DNA of 64,000 nt from Brevibacillus_H ginsengisoli (GTDB taxonomy: Bacteria; Bacillota; Bacilli; Brevibacillales; Brevibacillaceae): positions 62,001 through 126,000 of the forward strand of contig NZ_JBNJQR010000010.1 of the NCBI RefSeq assembly GCF_050113715.1, in the 5' to 3' direction. Positions 51,759-60,343 of the stretch are shown here, one piece after another (position 1 is the first letter of the stretch; each line of letters starts with the position of its first letter). The translations under genes and the position numbers were made by a program. The notes under the pieces were generated by a model. It was not told where the DNA came from, ran no database searches, and saw nothing but the letters and a program-made list of their open reading frames with translations.

Positions 51759-52502
51759 TTATTTTTGGTTCCGTTTCAGTAAATCGCTGACTGTAACAAA
51801 TTGATATCCTTTCTGATGCAATTCGGGAAGGATTTTTTTTATTGCCTCTACGGTTTGACGTCCTCCATTATCGTGAAACAAGACAATATCTCCATTTCGA
51901 GCGTTGGTAAGCACCTTGTTGACTATTTTTTTTACACCAGGATTACTCCAGTCTCGCGTATCCTGATGCCAAGACCACATGATCACCAAGTTGTCCATTT
52001 TCTTGGCAACATGAACAAGCGATTCACTGTAATATCCACCCGGTGGACGAAAAAGGCTAGGCGTATTTCCGGTAACAGTACGAATGGTCTGGTTTGCCTT
52101 AGAAATCTCTTCCTCTAATTTAATGGAAGAAATCCTTCGAAGGTCTGGATGGTTTTGGGTATGATTACCGATTTCGTGTCCATCCTTGGATAAAGCCCGT
52201 ACAATATTAGGAAATTTTTTTACGCGTGATCCTACAACGAAAAAAGTGGCTTTGGCGTTATATTGCTTAAGTAAGGCTGCTAATTGTGGGGTGTAGTGCG
52301 GATCAGGTCCGTCATCAAATGTTAAAGCAATGACTTTATCTTTGGTGGGGACCTCCCAAACAATTTCTTTTCGTGATTCATAATATTTTCGGCCTTTTTT
52401 TGCTGCCAATAATGGATCGGCATTTTGTGCAATAGCTGAACCACATAGGGATGTAACCACCAAAGCAACAGTTACAAGTACAAGAGCAACGGGTTTCATC
52501 AT
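51759..52502 (-). CDS. Secreted polysaccharide deacetylase, PdaA/PdaB-like
   Basis: About 247 residues, signal peptide to about residue 26, then a NodB domain with ALTFDDGPDPHYT, the HxxxxH motif in IGNHTQNHPDLR, FRPPGGYYSES, and DIVLFHDNGGRQTVEA near the end. It is typical of Bacillus PdaA/PdaB or peptidoglycan deacetylases. ATG 52502 follows ATGGAGGCG. With the SleB-like hydrolase next door a spore cortex or wall-modifying role is likely. Confidence 0.9.
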   Translation of the reverse strand: MMKPVALVLVTVALVVTSLCGSAIAQNADPLLAAKKGRKYYESRKEIVWEVPTKDKVIALTFDDGPDPHYTPQLAALLKQYNAKATFFVVGSRVKKFPNIVRALSKDGHEIGNHTQNHPDLRRISSIKLEEEISKANQTIRTVTGNTPSLFRPPGGYYSESLVHVAKKMDNLVIMWSWHQDTRDWSNPGVKKIVNKVLTNARNGDIVLFHDNGGRQTVEAIKKILPELHQKGYQFVTVSDLLKRNQK

Positions 52503-52681
52503 GGATTCGCCTCCATAACAAGGGTACACAGTCCCAAGGTAAGCAATACAGAAGTATGTAAACTTGTCTTAGCTTTATAATTCGAGGCGAGATACATGCA
52601 AGGAAGAATTTGAGAGGGCCAATTGGTCAATAATATTCGGGGGCGTGATTAATCAAATTCACATTAAATAGGGTGAACCAT

Positions 52682-53797
52682 TTGAAACGGTGTCTGTTAT
52701 GGTTATTGTATTTGCTAATTCTTTTCCTACCGCTTGAACATACGGATGCCAAAGAGCGACTTGTTCTTACCGTGACAACTTCTCCTAACTCCAGTTATTA
52801 TTCAGAAATGACCATTGAAGACAGGAACAATTTGGCTGGTAAAATCCTGAAAAGCGCAGCCGTTAATGCAGCTGAAGGACCTGATTTGCCTAGAGCCAAA
52901 ATTGGGATTGGAAGTCGTGTATTCCTCTTAGATTCGTACCATCGACTGTATGAGCCAACACGTGGGAAGAGAATTCTTATTTCCTCCTGGATACAAAATC
53001 AGTTAGACGGTTATGTGAACAAATTAGAAAAAGCCCATTTCGGTAACCCTCTGGATTGGGACAAAGTGAGAGAACAATTCGGCAGGATGAAGTATGCGGA
53101 AGTGATCGACATGGAGACGGGTGAGAAGTTCCGTGTGCAACGAAGGGCGGGGAGTCGTCACGCGGACGTTCAGCCTTTGACAAAGCAAGATACGGCTGTT
53201 TTTAAACGAATTTATCAAGGGAAATGGAGCTGGAGAAGAAGGGCCATTCTCGTTTCCATTAACGGGGAACGCTTTGCGGCGTCTATGAATGGTATGCCGC
53301 ACGGGGCCGGAGCTATTCGGGGGAACAATTTTCCAGGGCATTTCTGTATTCACTTTCAAGGTAGCTCCACCCATAAACGTACGGAGCCTGACCCAGCCCA
53401 TCACCTCATGATTACCAAAGCGTCGGGGGATCTTAAGAAATTAATTCTTGAGGCAAGTTTACAAAAGCTAGTGGAAATTTACTTGCTCTCTCTTCAACAA
53501 AATGATCTTTCCACTCTTGAAATGACCACTGATGGTTTTACCCCGTCATTTTCATTAAAAGAGATTGATTTAACCAAATACGTCATTTTGAATCTGAAAG
53601 ATGATAGGGCAGAGCTTCTTGCCTCAGAGGTTCATGTTACTGCCTCTTATATTGAAAATGGCACGAAGAAAAAGAAAGCGGGATGGGTATTCCATCTAAA
53701 ACGTCACTCGCCTTTGGAGCGTTGGAAGATTTGCGGTTTAGAACAAGAGAAAAAAACAATGGAAAGCCCCCAGAAGGGAGCTTCCATTCAACGGTGA
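52682..53797 (+). CDS. Secreted protein with HFCIHF motif, unknown function
   Basis: About 371 residues. A short signal peptide (KRCLLWLLYLLILFLPLEHTDA) precedes a domain with MKYAEVIDMETGEKFRVQRRAGSRHADVQ-type strands and the conserved stretch MPHGAGAIRGNNF-GHFCIHF followed by STHKR. The cluster of His and Cys looks like an active site or metal site similar to that of L,D-transpeptidase-like folds, but the HxxxxSHGC pattern is absent. TTG 52682 has AGGGTG ahead; GTG 52673 is the alternative. It ends 10 bp inside the convergent His-rich gene. Confidence 0.7.
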   Translation: MKRCLLWLLYLLILFLPLEHTDAKERLVLTVTTSPNSSYYSEMTIEDRNNLAGKILKSAAVNAAEGPDLPRAKIGIGSRVFLLDSYHRLYEPTRGKRILISSWIQNQLDGYVNKLEKAHFGNPLDWDKVREQFGRMKYAEVIDMETGEKFRVQRRAGSRHADVQPLTKQDTAVFKRIYQGKWSWRRRAILVSINGERFAASMNGMPHGAGAIRGNNFPGHFCIHFQGSSTHKRTEPDPAHHLMITKASGDLKKLILEASLQKLVEIYLLSLQQNDLSTLEMTTDGFTPSFSLKEIDLTKYVILNLKDDRAELLASEVHVTASYIENGTKKKKAGWVFHLKRHSPLERWKICGLEQEKKTMESPQKGASIQR

Positions 53798-53970
53798 GTG
53801 TGCATCATCATTCGATGGTGGTGAGCTTTCATTCTATGATAGTGCTCTCTTTCTGCATACGCGTGGTGCATTCTACGATCATGAGCGTGGGCAGTTTTTA
53901 ATGTTCGGAAGTGCTCAGCCATCCTCAAATGTTCATTCATTCGTTGACGATGATATTGAATCGGATCCAT
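53788..53970 (-). CDS. Small His/Met-rich protein
   Basis: 60 residues, 14 His and 8 Met, with many Arg (EREHYHRMKAHHHRMMMHTHR at the end). ATG 53970 follows AAGGAGGTC, so translation looks real. The composition suggests metal binding (Ni, Cu or Zn) or a spore coat or crust protein. It lies beside a Gly/Phe-rich probable coat protein gene and spore-type hydrolases. No family name recognised. Confidence 0.7.
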   Translation of the reverse strand: MDPIQYHRQRMNEHLRMAEHFRTLKTAHAHDRRMHHAYAEREHYHRMKAHHHRMMMHTHR

Positions 53971-54136
53971 TAGGAGACCTCCTTTTTCCATGGTATTTCA
54001 TGGTATGGAGAATAGATCCTCATTGCTTGTTCGATTGTCCATTGGAACTTAAGAATAGGCAATTTTTTTGAAAACAGCCGTTGATTGCACGTAAAGAATT
54101 CAACTTCTTTAAGTGATTTTCCACGGCTTTTCTTAT

Positions 54137-54421
54137 TTATCTGAAGCGACGACCAAAAAACGGTGATTCACGAAAGAAAAACGGGGATTCACGGAAGAAA
54201 AATGGAGATTCGCGGAAGAAAAACGGGGATTCAAACCCTCTGGTTCTAAAACCGTCTCGAAAGCCTCTTTCTCCTCGAAAACCTCCTCCAAAACCTCTTC
54301 CTCCTCGAAAACCTCCTCCAAAACCTCCTCGAATCGGTGGATCGTCTTGCATTGCACAGGAGTCATACATCATAGAACCCATGGATGAGTCGCAGGAGCA
54401 TCGGCAACGTTTACGTGACAA
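54137..54421 (-). CDS. Gly/Phe-rich repeat protein, probable spore coat
   Basis: 94 residues from TTG 54421 (AAGGAGGGATTTAC ahead). A Cys-rich start (KRCRCSCDSS, then DSC) is followed by Gly-Phe-Arg repeats (RGGFGGGFRGGRGFGGGF) and three copies of ESPFFFR at residues 64-84. The tandem repeats are visible in the DNA as 21-bp units. Such composition is usual for coat or exosporium proteins cross-linked through Cys. TTG start and unusual composition lower certainty. Confidence 0.7.
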   Translation of the reverse strand: MSRKRCRCSCDSSMGSMMYDSCAMQDDPPIRGGFGGGFRGGRGFGGGFRGERGFRDGFRTRGFESPFFFRESPFFFRESPFFFRESPFFGRRFR

Positions 54422-54599
54422 GTAAATCCCTCCTTTTGGATATGTTTATACATATGTGTTTGAACCATGAAGCGTATGGACGAATGGAATGGTGGTTTTC
54501 GTCTAAATATTTCAGCGTATTTTTGTATGAAGAAAAAAAGGTCATCCTCCGCCAGTTGTATCTCTTGGCAGGTGATAACCTTTTGGGGGTGATTGGAGC

Positions 54600-54971
54600 T
54601 TAGTTTTGCAATTGCCGCTCCACATCACGATCCATAATGAAAACTTCAATCCGTTCGCCCATTTTGGTACTGATATCGCTATGACTGGAAAGAACCTTAC
54701 ATCCTGTCATCTGTTCCACAATGCCTTCATATTCCTTGCTGTACATCTCTCTTAGGACTTGGCGCATTTTTTTGACCAGCTTTTTGCCGGTTTCGTTGTT
54801 GACCAGATGCTTTTCTTCAACGGTAAGGACACCCTTAAAGCGTATGATCACCATGTCGCAAACGATGTAGGCTTTCGCTTCCTGTGGCCCCCGTCCAATC
54901 AGTTCACGCTGGAATTTGATAAAGGCTTCACTTAAATCAGCTTCCAGCTTTTTTTGAGATGGTGCTTTCAT
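54600..54971 (-). CDS. DUF2294 / MpsC-like protein
   Basis: 123 residues. The helix EADLSEAFIKFQRELIGRGP is followed by KAYIVCDMVIIRFKGVLTVEE and a helix with RQVLREMYSKEYEGIVEQMTG, ending in a strand region. This matches DUF2294, a family named MpsC in the context of a membrane-potential generating system in Firmicutes. No membrane segment. Function unsettled. ATG 54971 follows GAGGAGAAC. Confidence 0.8.
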   Translation of the reverse strand: MKAPSQKKLEADLSEAFIKFQRELIGRGPQEAKAYIVCDMVIIRFKGVLTVEEKHLVNNETGKKLVKKMRQVLREMYSKEYEGIVEQMTGCKVLSSHSDISTKMGERIEVFIMDRDVERQLQN

Positions 54972-55305
54972 AAGACAAGTTCTCCTCTCTGCACGCTTAC
55001 GAGGTTAGCTGACGGATTCGGGCGTGAGAGTCGCCCTACTCAGACTTCTGAGATTCACCCCAAGGACATGTTGTTTGGCCTCCATTTGGTTCCCCCGTTC
55101 TTCTTTTTAGGAAGACTAAGCGTTCAAAAAAATATTGTGTAATGATGAATAACGTATTGTATCTTACTCTCGATCAGATGTGTTTGTAAAGAACAATTTA
55201 CCAATTTTTTATAGCAAGTAGTTGTACTTGTAGTAATGGATCAATTAAAACTAAGAGGGTTGATATGTAGATATCACGAATAAGAAGGGGACTGGAGGTG
55301 TTTGG
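54972..55305. other. Intergenic region between divergent MpsC-like and MBL genes
   Basis: About 330 bp. I see no gene, hairpin or named operator. Confidence 0.5.
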
Positions 55306-56166
55306 GTGTCAGCTATTGAACGGATCAGTGAGCATATCTGGATCATGCATGCGGAACATAAAACGGATCGTCCGATATTGGCAGCGATCTGTGGTACGAA
55401 ACGAACACTTCTGATGGATGCAGGGAACTCTCCTGTGCATGCCACCTTATTTCGTGAAGAGCTTGCCAAACATGGCGTACGTTTACCGGATCTGCTCGTT
55501 TTGACGCATTGGCATTGGGATCATACCTTTGGCATGTCGGAGTGGGAGCTTCCCACGATTGCCCAGGAGGAGACGGCAACGGGACTGCGCAGACTGAAAG
55601 GGCTGGACGGGTCGGATGAGATATTGGAGCGGCTTGTTCAGGAGAAGATTTTAAGCGAAGAGACTGTTGGTCACATCAAGCTTGAATATGGCACTGAGCG
55701 GAACATTACCATTATGGAACCTGATATCATTTTCAAAGATTCGATTACCATTGAGCTTGGCAGAGTGACTTGCGAAGTAAAATGGGTAGGTGGCGATCAT
55801 ACCTCGGATGCCTGTTATGTCTATGTGCAACAAGACCAGGTGTTATTTCTGGGGGATGCGTTGGGACCCAGTGTCTATGGCGGTCCTCGCTCTTATACGG
55901 CCCCAGCGTTCCTTCGTCTTCTGGGAGAGGCGTATTCTTATGAAGCCAAGGTATTCGTGGAATCTCACGGGCGACCAATGGAACGAGAAGCTTTTATACA
56001 AGATTTGAATGAATGGGAACAACTTGCTAGACTTGTGGAAAAATACGGTGGCGATAGAGAACGAATTGCAGAGGAATTAACTGCATGGTTGAAGGTAGAG
56101 GAGCTTTCCAAAGATTTGAAGAGAGGTCTCGAATATTTCATGGCTGGTTTGGGGCGTGGAGAATAG
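55306..56166 (+). CDS. Metallo-beta-lactamase-fold hydrolase
   Basis: 286 residues. The metal-binding motif HWHWDHTFG (HxHxDH) is at about residue 67, followed by the later His in VGGDHTSDACY, Asp in FLGDALG, and a final His in VESHGRPM. The family includes glyoxalase II-like and RNase Z-like enzymes; the substrate cannot be given. The GTG start is preceded by GGAGGTGTTTG. A terminator follows. Confidence 0.87.
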   Translation: MSAIERISEHIWIMHAEHKTDRPILAAICGTKRTLLMDAGNSPVHATLFREELAKHGVRLPDLLVLTHWHWDHTFGMSEWELPTIAQEETATGLRRLKGLDGSDEILERLVQEKILSEETVGHIKLEYGTERNITIMEPDIIFKDSITIELGRVTCEVKWVGGDHTSDACYVYVQQDQVLFLGDALGPSVYGGPRSYTAPAFLRLLGEAYSYEAKVFVESHGRPMEREAFIQDLNEWEQLARLVEKYGGDRERIAEELTAWLKVEELSKDLKRGLEYFMAGLGRGE

Positions 56167-56167
56167 A

Positions 56168-56215
56168 AAGGGTACTCACTCTCGGATTGCTCGAGTGTAA
56201 GTACCCAATTGGTTT
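56168..56215 (+). terminator. Terminator of the MBL gene
   Basis: GGGTACTCACTC pairs with GAGTGTAAGTACCC with a bulge, then TTTTTC downstream. Confidence 0.7.
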
Positions 56216-56229
56216 TTCTTTACGATTAC

Positions 56230-57750
56230 TTAAGACCGAATCGACCCAACAGGCTGGAGCATCGTGCCCTCGTTGGCATAACGAATGTGCCAGGAGAATG
56301 CTTTGGCAAGATCGTGTGGGGTTTGGCCACCCTTTTGCAGTGCTTCTTCGTAATATTCCAGCAATTGCTCACGATACATTGGATGAGCGCAGCGCTGGAT
56401 AATGAGAGGTGCCCTTTCTTTTGGAGCCAAACCGCGCAAATCAGCGTAGCCTTGTTCTGTCACAATGACGTCCACATCATGCTCGGTATGGTCTACATGA
56501 GACACAAATGGAACGATGCTGGAGATTTTTCCGTCTTTGGCAATCGATTTGGTCACGAAAATTCCGAGTCGTGAATTGCGTGCGAAGTCACCTGATCCAC
56601 CAATGCCGTTCATCATATGGGTCCCGGAAACATGTGTGGAGTTGACATTGCCATAGATGTCCACTTCCAAAGCTGTATTGATGGAGATCAGCCCCATACG
56701 ACGAATCAGCTCAGGATGGTTGGAGATTTCTTGTGGGCGAAGAACAAGCTGATCACGGTAGCGGTCGAACTCGGAAAAGACCTGCTTCATTTTATCGACG
56801 GAAAGGGTAATGGAGCACCCGGAGGCGAATCGAACCTTGCCCGCATCAATCAAATCAAATACAGAATCCTGCAACACTTCCGAATACACCTCTAGATCAT
56901 GGAAATCGGAGGTCAACAGACCATGAAACACGGCGTTGGCAACCGAACCAATACCCGATTGCAGCGGTGCCAGTGTGTGCGAAAGACGACCCTGAGCCAC
57001 TTCCCGGTGCAAAAATTCAATCAAATGCTTCGCCATGATGGACGTTTCTTCATCCGGTGGAACAATGGTGGATGGAGAGTCGGCGGAATTGGTGATGACA
57101 ATGCCTTTGATTTTCTTGGGATCAACAGGAATTCCGAGAGTACCAATACGCTCGTCCACTTCTTTTAACGGGATTGGGTTGCGATTTCCTTGGGCGCCCG
57201 CTTCATAAATGTCATGAATACCTTCTAGGCTGAGTGGTTGAGCGAGATTCAGCTCTACGATGACTGCTTTTGCTTTTTCGACAAAGATAGAGGAATTGCC
57301 AACAGAGGTTGTCGGGATAATCATACCGTCCTCTGTAATTGAAACCGCTTCCACGATTGCGTAATCAATAGGAGTTAGTACGTCTGCGCGAATCCACTCG
57401 GCTGTGTGCGACAAATGCTGGTCGACAAACAGCATCTCACCTTGATTGATTTTTTTGCGCATGGTGGAGTCTGCTTGAAACGGAAGGCGTTTGTTTATAA
57501 TTCCAGCTTCTGCCATTACTTTGTCAATGTCGGAACCTAATGAGGCGCCAGTATACACATTGACTTTGAGCGGGTTTTCCTTCGCTCTGGCAACGAGAGC
57601 CAACGGAACGGCCTTAGCGTCACCCGCACGTGTAAAACCGCTTAATCCTAAGGTCATGTTATCTTCTATCCAAGAGGCTGCTTCTTCTGCTGTCACGATT
57701 CGGTCAAGTAAACGGGAGTCACGCAAACGATCGGATAAATGTTTTTCCAC
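56230..57750 (-). CDS. Acetyl-CoA hydrolase / succinyl-CoA:acetate CoA-transferase family
   Basis: 506 residues with the two-domain CoA-transferase fold: GLSGFTRAGDAKAVPLAL at the N terminus, PLQSGIGSVANAVFHGL, and GIGGSGDFARNSRL (CoA-binding). The C-terminal VIVTEQGYADLRGLAPKERA matches the family. It transfers or hydrolyses CoA from acetyl-CoA, supporting overflow acetate or succinate exchange. GTG 57750 has AGAGGAG at seven bases; GTG 57768 would add six residues without support. It lies behind a LytTR regulator on the same strand. Confidence 0.92.
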   Translation of the reverse strand: MEKHLSDRLRDSRLLDRIVTAEEAASWIEDNMTLGLSGFTRAGDAKAVPLALVARAKENPLKVNVYTGASLGSDIDKVMAEAGIINKRLPFQADSTMRKKINQGEMLFVDQHLSHTAEWIRADVLTPIDYAIVEAVSITEDGMIIPTTSVGNSSIFVEKAKAVIVELNLAQPLSLEGIHDIYEAGAQGNRNPIPLKEVDERIGTLGIPVDPKKIKGIVITNSADSPSTIVPPDEETSIMAKHLIEFLHREVAQGRLSHTLAPLQSGIGSVANAVFHGLLTSDFHDLEVYSEVLQDSVFDLIDAGKVRFASGCSITLSVDKMKQVFSEFDRYRDQLVLRPQEISNHPELIRRMGLISINTALEVDIYGNVNSTHVSGTHMMNGIGGSGDFARNSRLGIFVTKSIAKDGKISSIVPFVSHVDHTEHDVDVIVTEQGYADLRGLAPKERAPLIIQRCAHPMYREQLLEYYEEALQKGGQTPHDLAKAFSWHIRYANEGTMLQPVGSIRS

Positions 57751-57874
57751 AGGAATTCTCCTCTTCACTGTTTTTTCACATTTTACCAGCGATTCGTTCT
57801 TGACTCATCGGTTTATGTATGAAAGGCCTTCATTTTGATGCAAGCCAGAAAATTCACGACATTAGCAAGGAAGA

Positions 57875-58519
57875 TTAAAAGTTAAGGACCTTTCGGAAGT
57901 AACTGGAAAAGGACTGGCTGACTGGAATCTTGGTCTGATCCTTCATAATCAACAAAAAAGTAGAATGAGAGTCTGGTTGGATTTCGTGGATGTAGTTGAT
58001 ATTAACGATGTAGGAGCGATGCACGCGAATAAACTCATCGGGCGGAAGAATCAATTCCAACTCGCTGAGATTGCATTTGTGATAGCCTTCGATCCGTTGC
58101 GATTTGACTTTTGTTTTGCGGTTCTGAGCTTCGAGATACAGGACTTGCTCATTGGGAACGGGAATCCAGCGATCATCGGTCTTTACTGTCAAAAAGGCAG
58201 GCTGAGACGGCTTGTAAGGCAAAATTGCCGTAATACAAGCTTGGGGCTGACCTTCCTCGAAAATAGGGACTGACATCCCAAAATAGGAGGTTCCAAATAC
58301 GCTGGAGTCGATATATTCTGACAGTCGATGCTGAACGGACAGCGCTTTGGAGGTAAGAGATCCTTCTTTGATCCTATCCCCAGGTTGAATAGACAAATCG
58401 ATGGATTTGCTTGGCTTGTAGTAAATATATTGGTGTCGATCCGAGATGGCGATTGACGTATGCTTCGGGAGCAGCTCACTGATGACTCCCATGATTGAGG
58501 TAATTGTTTGAGTATCCAC
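57875..58519 (-). CDS. LytTR-family regulator with PAS-like sensor
   Basis: 214-217 residues. The N-terminal part (about 5-110) looks like a PAS/ligand domain (SIAISDRHQYIYYKPSKS, TSYFGMSVPIFEEG). The C-terminal LytTR DNA-binding domain shows VLYLEAQNRKTKV, LPPDEFIRVHRSYIVNINYI and PVSQSFSSYFRKV. No receiver domain. GTG at 58519 has AAGGTG nearby; GTG 58528 is possible. It is likely a regulator of the CoA-transferase gene next to it, perhaps responding to acetate or anaerobiosis. Confidence 0.82.
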   Translation of the reverse strand: MDTQTITSIMGVISELLPKHTSIAISDRHQYIYYKPSKSIDLSIQPGDRIKEGSLTSKALSVQHRLSEYIDSSVFGTSYFGMSVPIFEEGQPQACITAILPYKPSQPAFLTVKTDDRWIPVPNEQVLYLEAQNRKTKVKSQRIEGYHKCNLSELELILPPDEFIRVHRSYIVNINYIHEIQPDSHSTFLLIMKDQTKIPVSQSFSSYFRKVLNF

Positions 58520-58644
58520 TGTTTTCACCTTGCCATTACTAAATAATCTTTATTATAAAGGCAAACGGTTTCAATTCGCAGTTTTTTTTGACGATCTGAT
58601 ATAATCTTTACTATATAATTCAAGGACGTATTTGAGGTGGAACA

Positions 58645-59403
58645 ATGCTTACGAAGTTCGGGTTTACCCAGTCAGAAAGCAAGGTTTACGAGATTCTGCT
58701 GTCCAGCGAAGAGCCTTTGGACGCAACCCAAATTGTGAAATATTCGGGTGTGCCAAAAGCCAAGATTTATGAAGTATTGACACGCATGATCGAAAAAGGG
58801 ATTCTTCTGGACTCTGTGTCTGATAAAAAGAAATTCTATTCCGCATTGCCTTTGAACCTCGTGATTGATAAGCTGTCAGCTGAGTTCAAGGATAGCATTG
58901 AGCAACTCAAAACGAAGACGCCGAAAAAAACGATTTCAGACGATCGGGTATGGAGCTTGAAAGCTGATTCGTCCATCCGCGTGCAATCGCGGGAGCTCTT
59001 GCAGGAAGCGAAGAAATCTATTCGAATCTCTGTTTGGAAGGAAGATTTTACGGAGTATGTTCCGATCCTGGAAGAGAAAGAACGAAACGGTGTCAAAGTC
59101 GAGGCCCTTGTCGTAGGAGATGTGAAGACGAGCCTATCCAACCTCTATATCCTGTCGCCAAATGAAGAACATCGATCGTTGGAACGGATTCGCTTGATGA
59201 TTATCGACGATGAAGAGATTCTGTTTGCTGGTGTGGAGAATGACTCCTGGCAAGCGATGAAAACGAAGTCGAAGCCATTCGTAAAGTTTTTTACCGAATT
59301 CTATTACCACGATGTGGCTTTAACCAAAATCACCAAGAAATACGAGGATATCTTGATGCAGGACGAGGAAGTGCGAAGCATCCTGATGCAGCTTCGCTAT
59401 TAA
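58645..59403 (+). CDS. TrmB-type transcriptional regulator
   Basis: 252 residues. The N-terminal winged helix KFGFTQSESKVYEILLSSEEPLDATQIV and GVPKAKIYEVLTRMIEKGI is the TrmB domain (PF01978). The C-terminal region (110-252) resembles the phospholipase-D-like effector domain of these sugar-sensing proteins. TrmB proteins are most familiar in archaea, with some in Bacilli. A promoter (TTGACG with TATATA/TATAAT choices) lies directly upstream. It is divergent from the LytTR gene and 19 bp ahead of the DUF1697 gene. Confidence 0.85.
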   Translation: MLTKFGFTQSESKVYEILLSSEEPLDATQIVKYSGVPKAKIYEVLTRMIEKGILLDSVSDKKKFYSALPLNLVIDKLSAEFKDSIEQLKTKTPKKTISDDRVWSLKADSSIRVQSRELLQEAKKSIRISVWKEDFTEYVPILEEKERNGVKVEALVVGDVKTSLSNLYILSPNEEHRSLERIRLMIIDDEEILFAGVENDSWQAMKTKSKPFVKFFTEFYYHDVALTKITKKYEDILMQDEEVRSILMQLRY

Positions 59404-59422
59404 TAGCGGGAGGGCGATTCCA

Positions 59423-59983
59423 ATGACGATTTACATAGCGCTGTTGCGTGGGATTAATGTGGGCGGGAAGAACAAGATCAAGATGGCTGACTTGAAGCGC
59501 ATGTTTGAAGAGATGGGATTGAGCCGTGTGCAGACCTATATTCAAAGCGGCAATGTCCTATTTGAGTCAAATGAAGGAGAAGAAGCGCTGAGCAAGCGAC
59601 TTGAGCAGGAGATCAAACATGTCTTCGGATTATCGATCTCGGTTATTTTACGTGCAGCTACAGAGCTGGAACAAATTGTTGTGAATTGCCCTTTCACGGA
59701 GGCTGAGATCGCGGAAGCGGAAGCATCTGGAGAAGGAGAAAGCCTTTACGTTGCCTTACTGCCTCAATCCCCTTCAGAGGAAGGAATCCAACGGTTGAGC
59801 ACTTATCAAAACGAAAACGAACAGTTTCGGATCAATGGACGGGACATCTATCTGTTATTTCAAAACAGCGTCCGAGATTCCAAGCTTGCCGCACAAGTTG
59901 CGAAGCTAAATGTACCCGCAACCGTACGCAATTGGAAAACGACGAATAAGCTCGTCACGCTGTCAAAAGCGATGGAGGAGTAA
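59423..59983 (+). CDS. DUF1697 family protein
   Basis: 186 residues beginning IYIALLRGINVGGKNKIKMADLKRMFEEMG with SGNVLFES soon after, the DUF1697 signature. The C terminus has NVPATVRNWKTTNKL. Crystal structures show an alpha/beta fold; function is not known. ATG follows GGGAGGGCG. Likely cotranscribed with the TrmB-type gene; a strong terminator follows. Confidence 0.88.
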   Translation: MTIYIALLRGINVGGKNKIKMADLKRMFEEMGLSRVQTYIQSGNVLFESNEGEEALSKRLEQEIKHVFGLSISVILRAATELEQIVVNCPFTEAEIAEAEASGEGESLYVALLPQSPSEEGIQRLSTYQNENEQFRINGRDIYLLFQNSVRDSKLAAQVAKLNVPATVRNWKTTNKLVTLSKAMEE

Positions 59984-59987
59984 TCAA

Positions 59988-60023
59988 AAAAGGCTAATCC
60001 TTTGTTCAAAAGGATTAGCCTTT
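59988..60023 (+). terminator. Terminator of the DUF1697 gene
   Basis: AAAGGCTAATCCTTT pairs with AAAGGATTAGCCTTT around a short loop. Confidence 0.88.
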
Positions 60024-60076
60024 GATCTGACCGACGCCAGTGGGTTGGCAATCGGAGAGTTAAAATTTTTATTTTT

Positions 60077-60340
60077 GGAAAGTATAGTTGCTTTACATAG
60101 TAAAGTAATTATACTTTCCTTCCATTCGCGTAAGCCCGCTGAAGAAAAGATTTCGTCCGCTCGCCGCTCATTTTAAGCGAAACCCAGCGGAGGGAACGAA
60201 GGAAGGAAAAGAGTCGGCATTCTTTACTTCAATGAGAAGCGAAGTGATTTTCTTGTCGACTCCCTTCCGTAGAGAGCGGAGCGAACAGTAGAAGCTACAA
60301 GCGAGCTTAAACAGAGCATAGAGGGACGAAGTCTTTTCTT
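60077..60340. repeat. Interspersed intergenic repeat, full-length copy 5
   Basis: Leading hairpin 60077-60119, linker CATTCGCGTAAGCCCGCTG, left end AAGAAAAGATTTCGTC (60142-60157), right end GACGAAGTCTTTTCTT (60325-60340). Inside, GAGTCGGCA (60211-60219) pairs with TGTCGACTC (60254-60262, one G-T), and ACTTC (60226-60230) with GAAGT (60241-60245). The right end is three bases from the deoD stop codon. Confidence 0.85.
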
Positions 60341-60343
60341 CCC

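Noticed and set aside
54133..54366. Alternative minus-strand frame rich in Glu/Val through the Gly-rich gene
   Set aside because: It comes from the same 21-bp DNA repeats read in another frame; the Gly/Phe frame has the ribosome site and a Cys-rich start.
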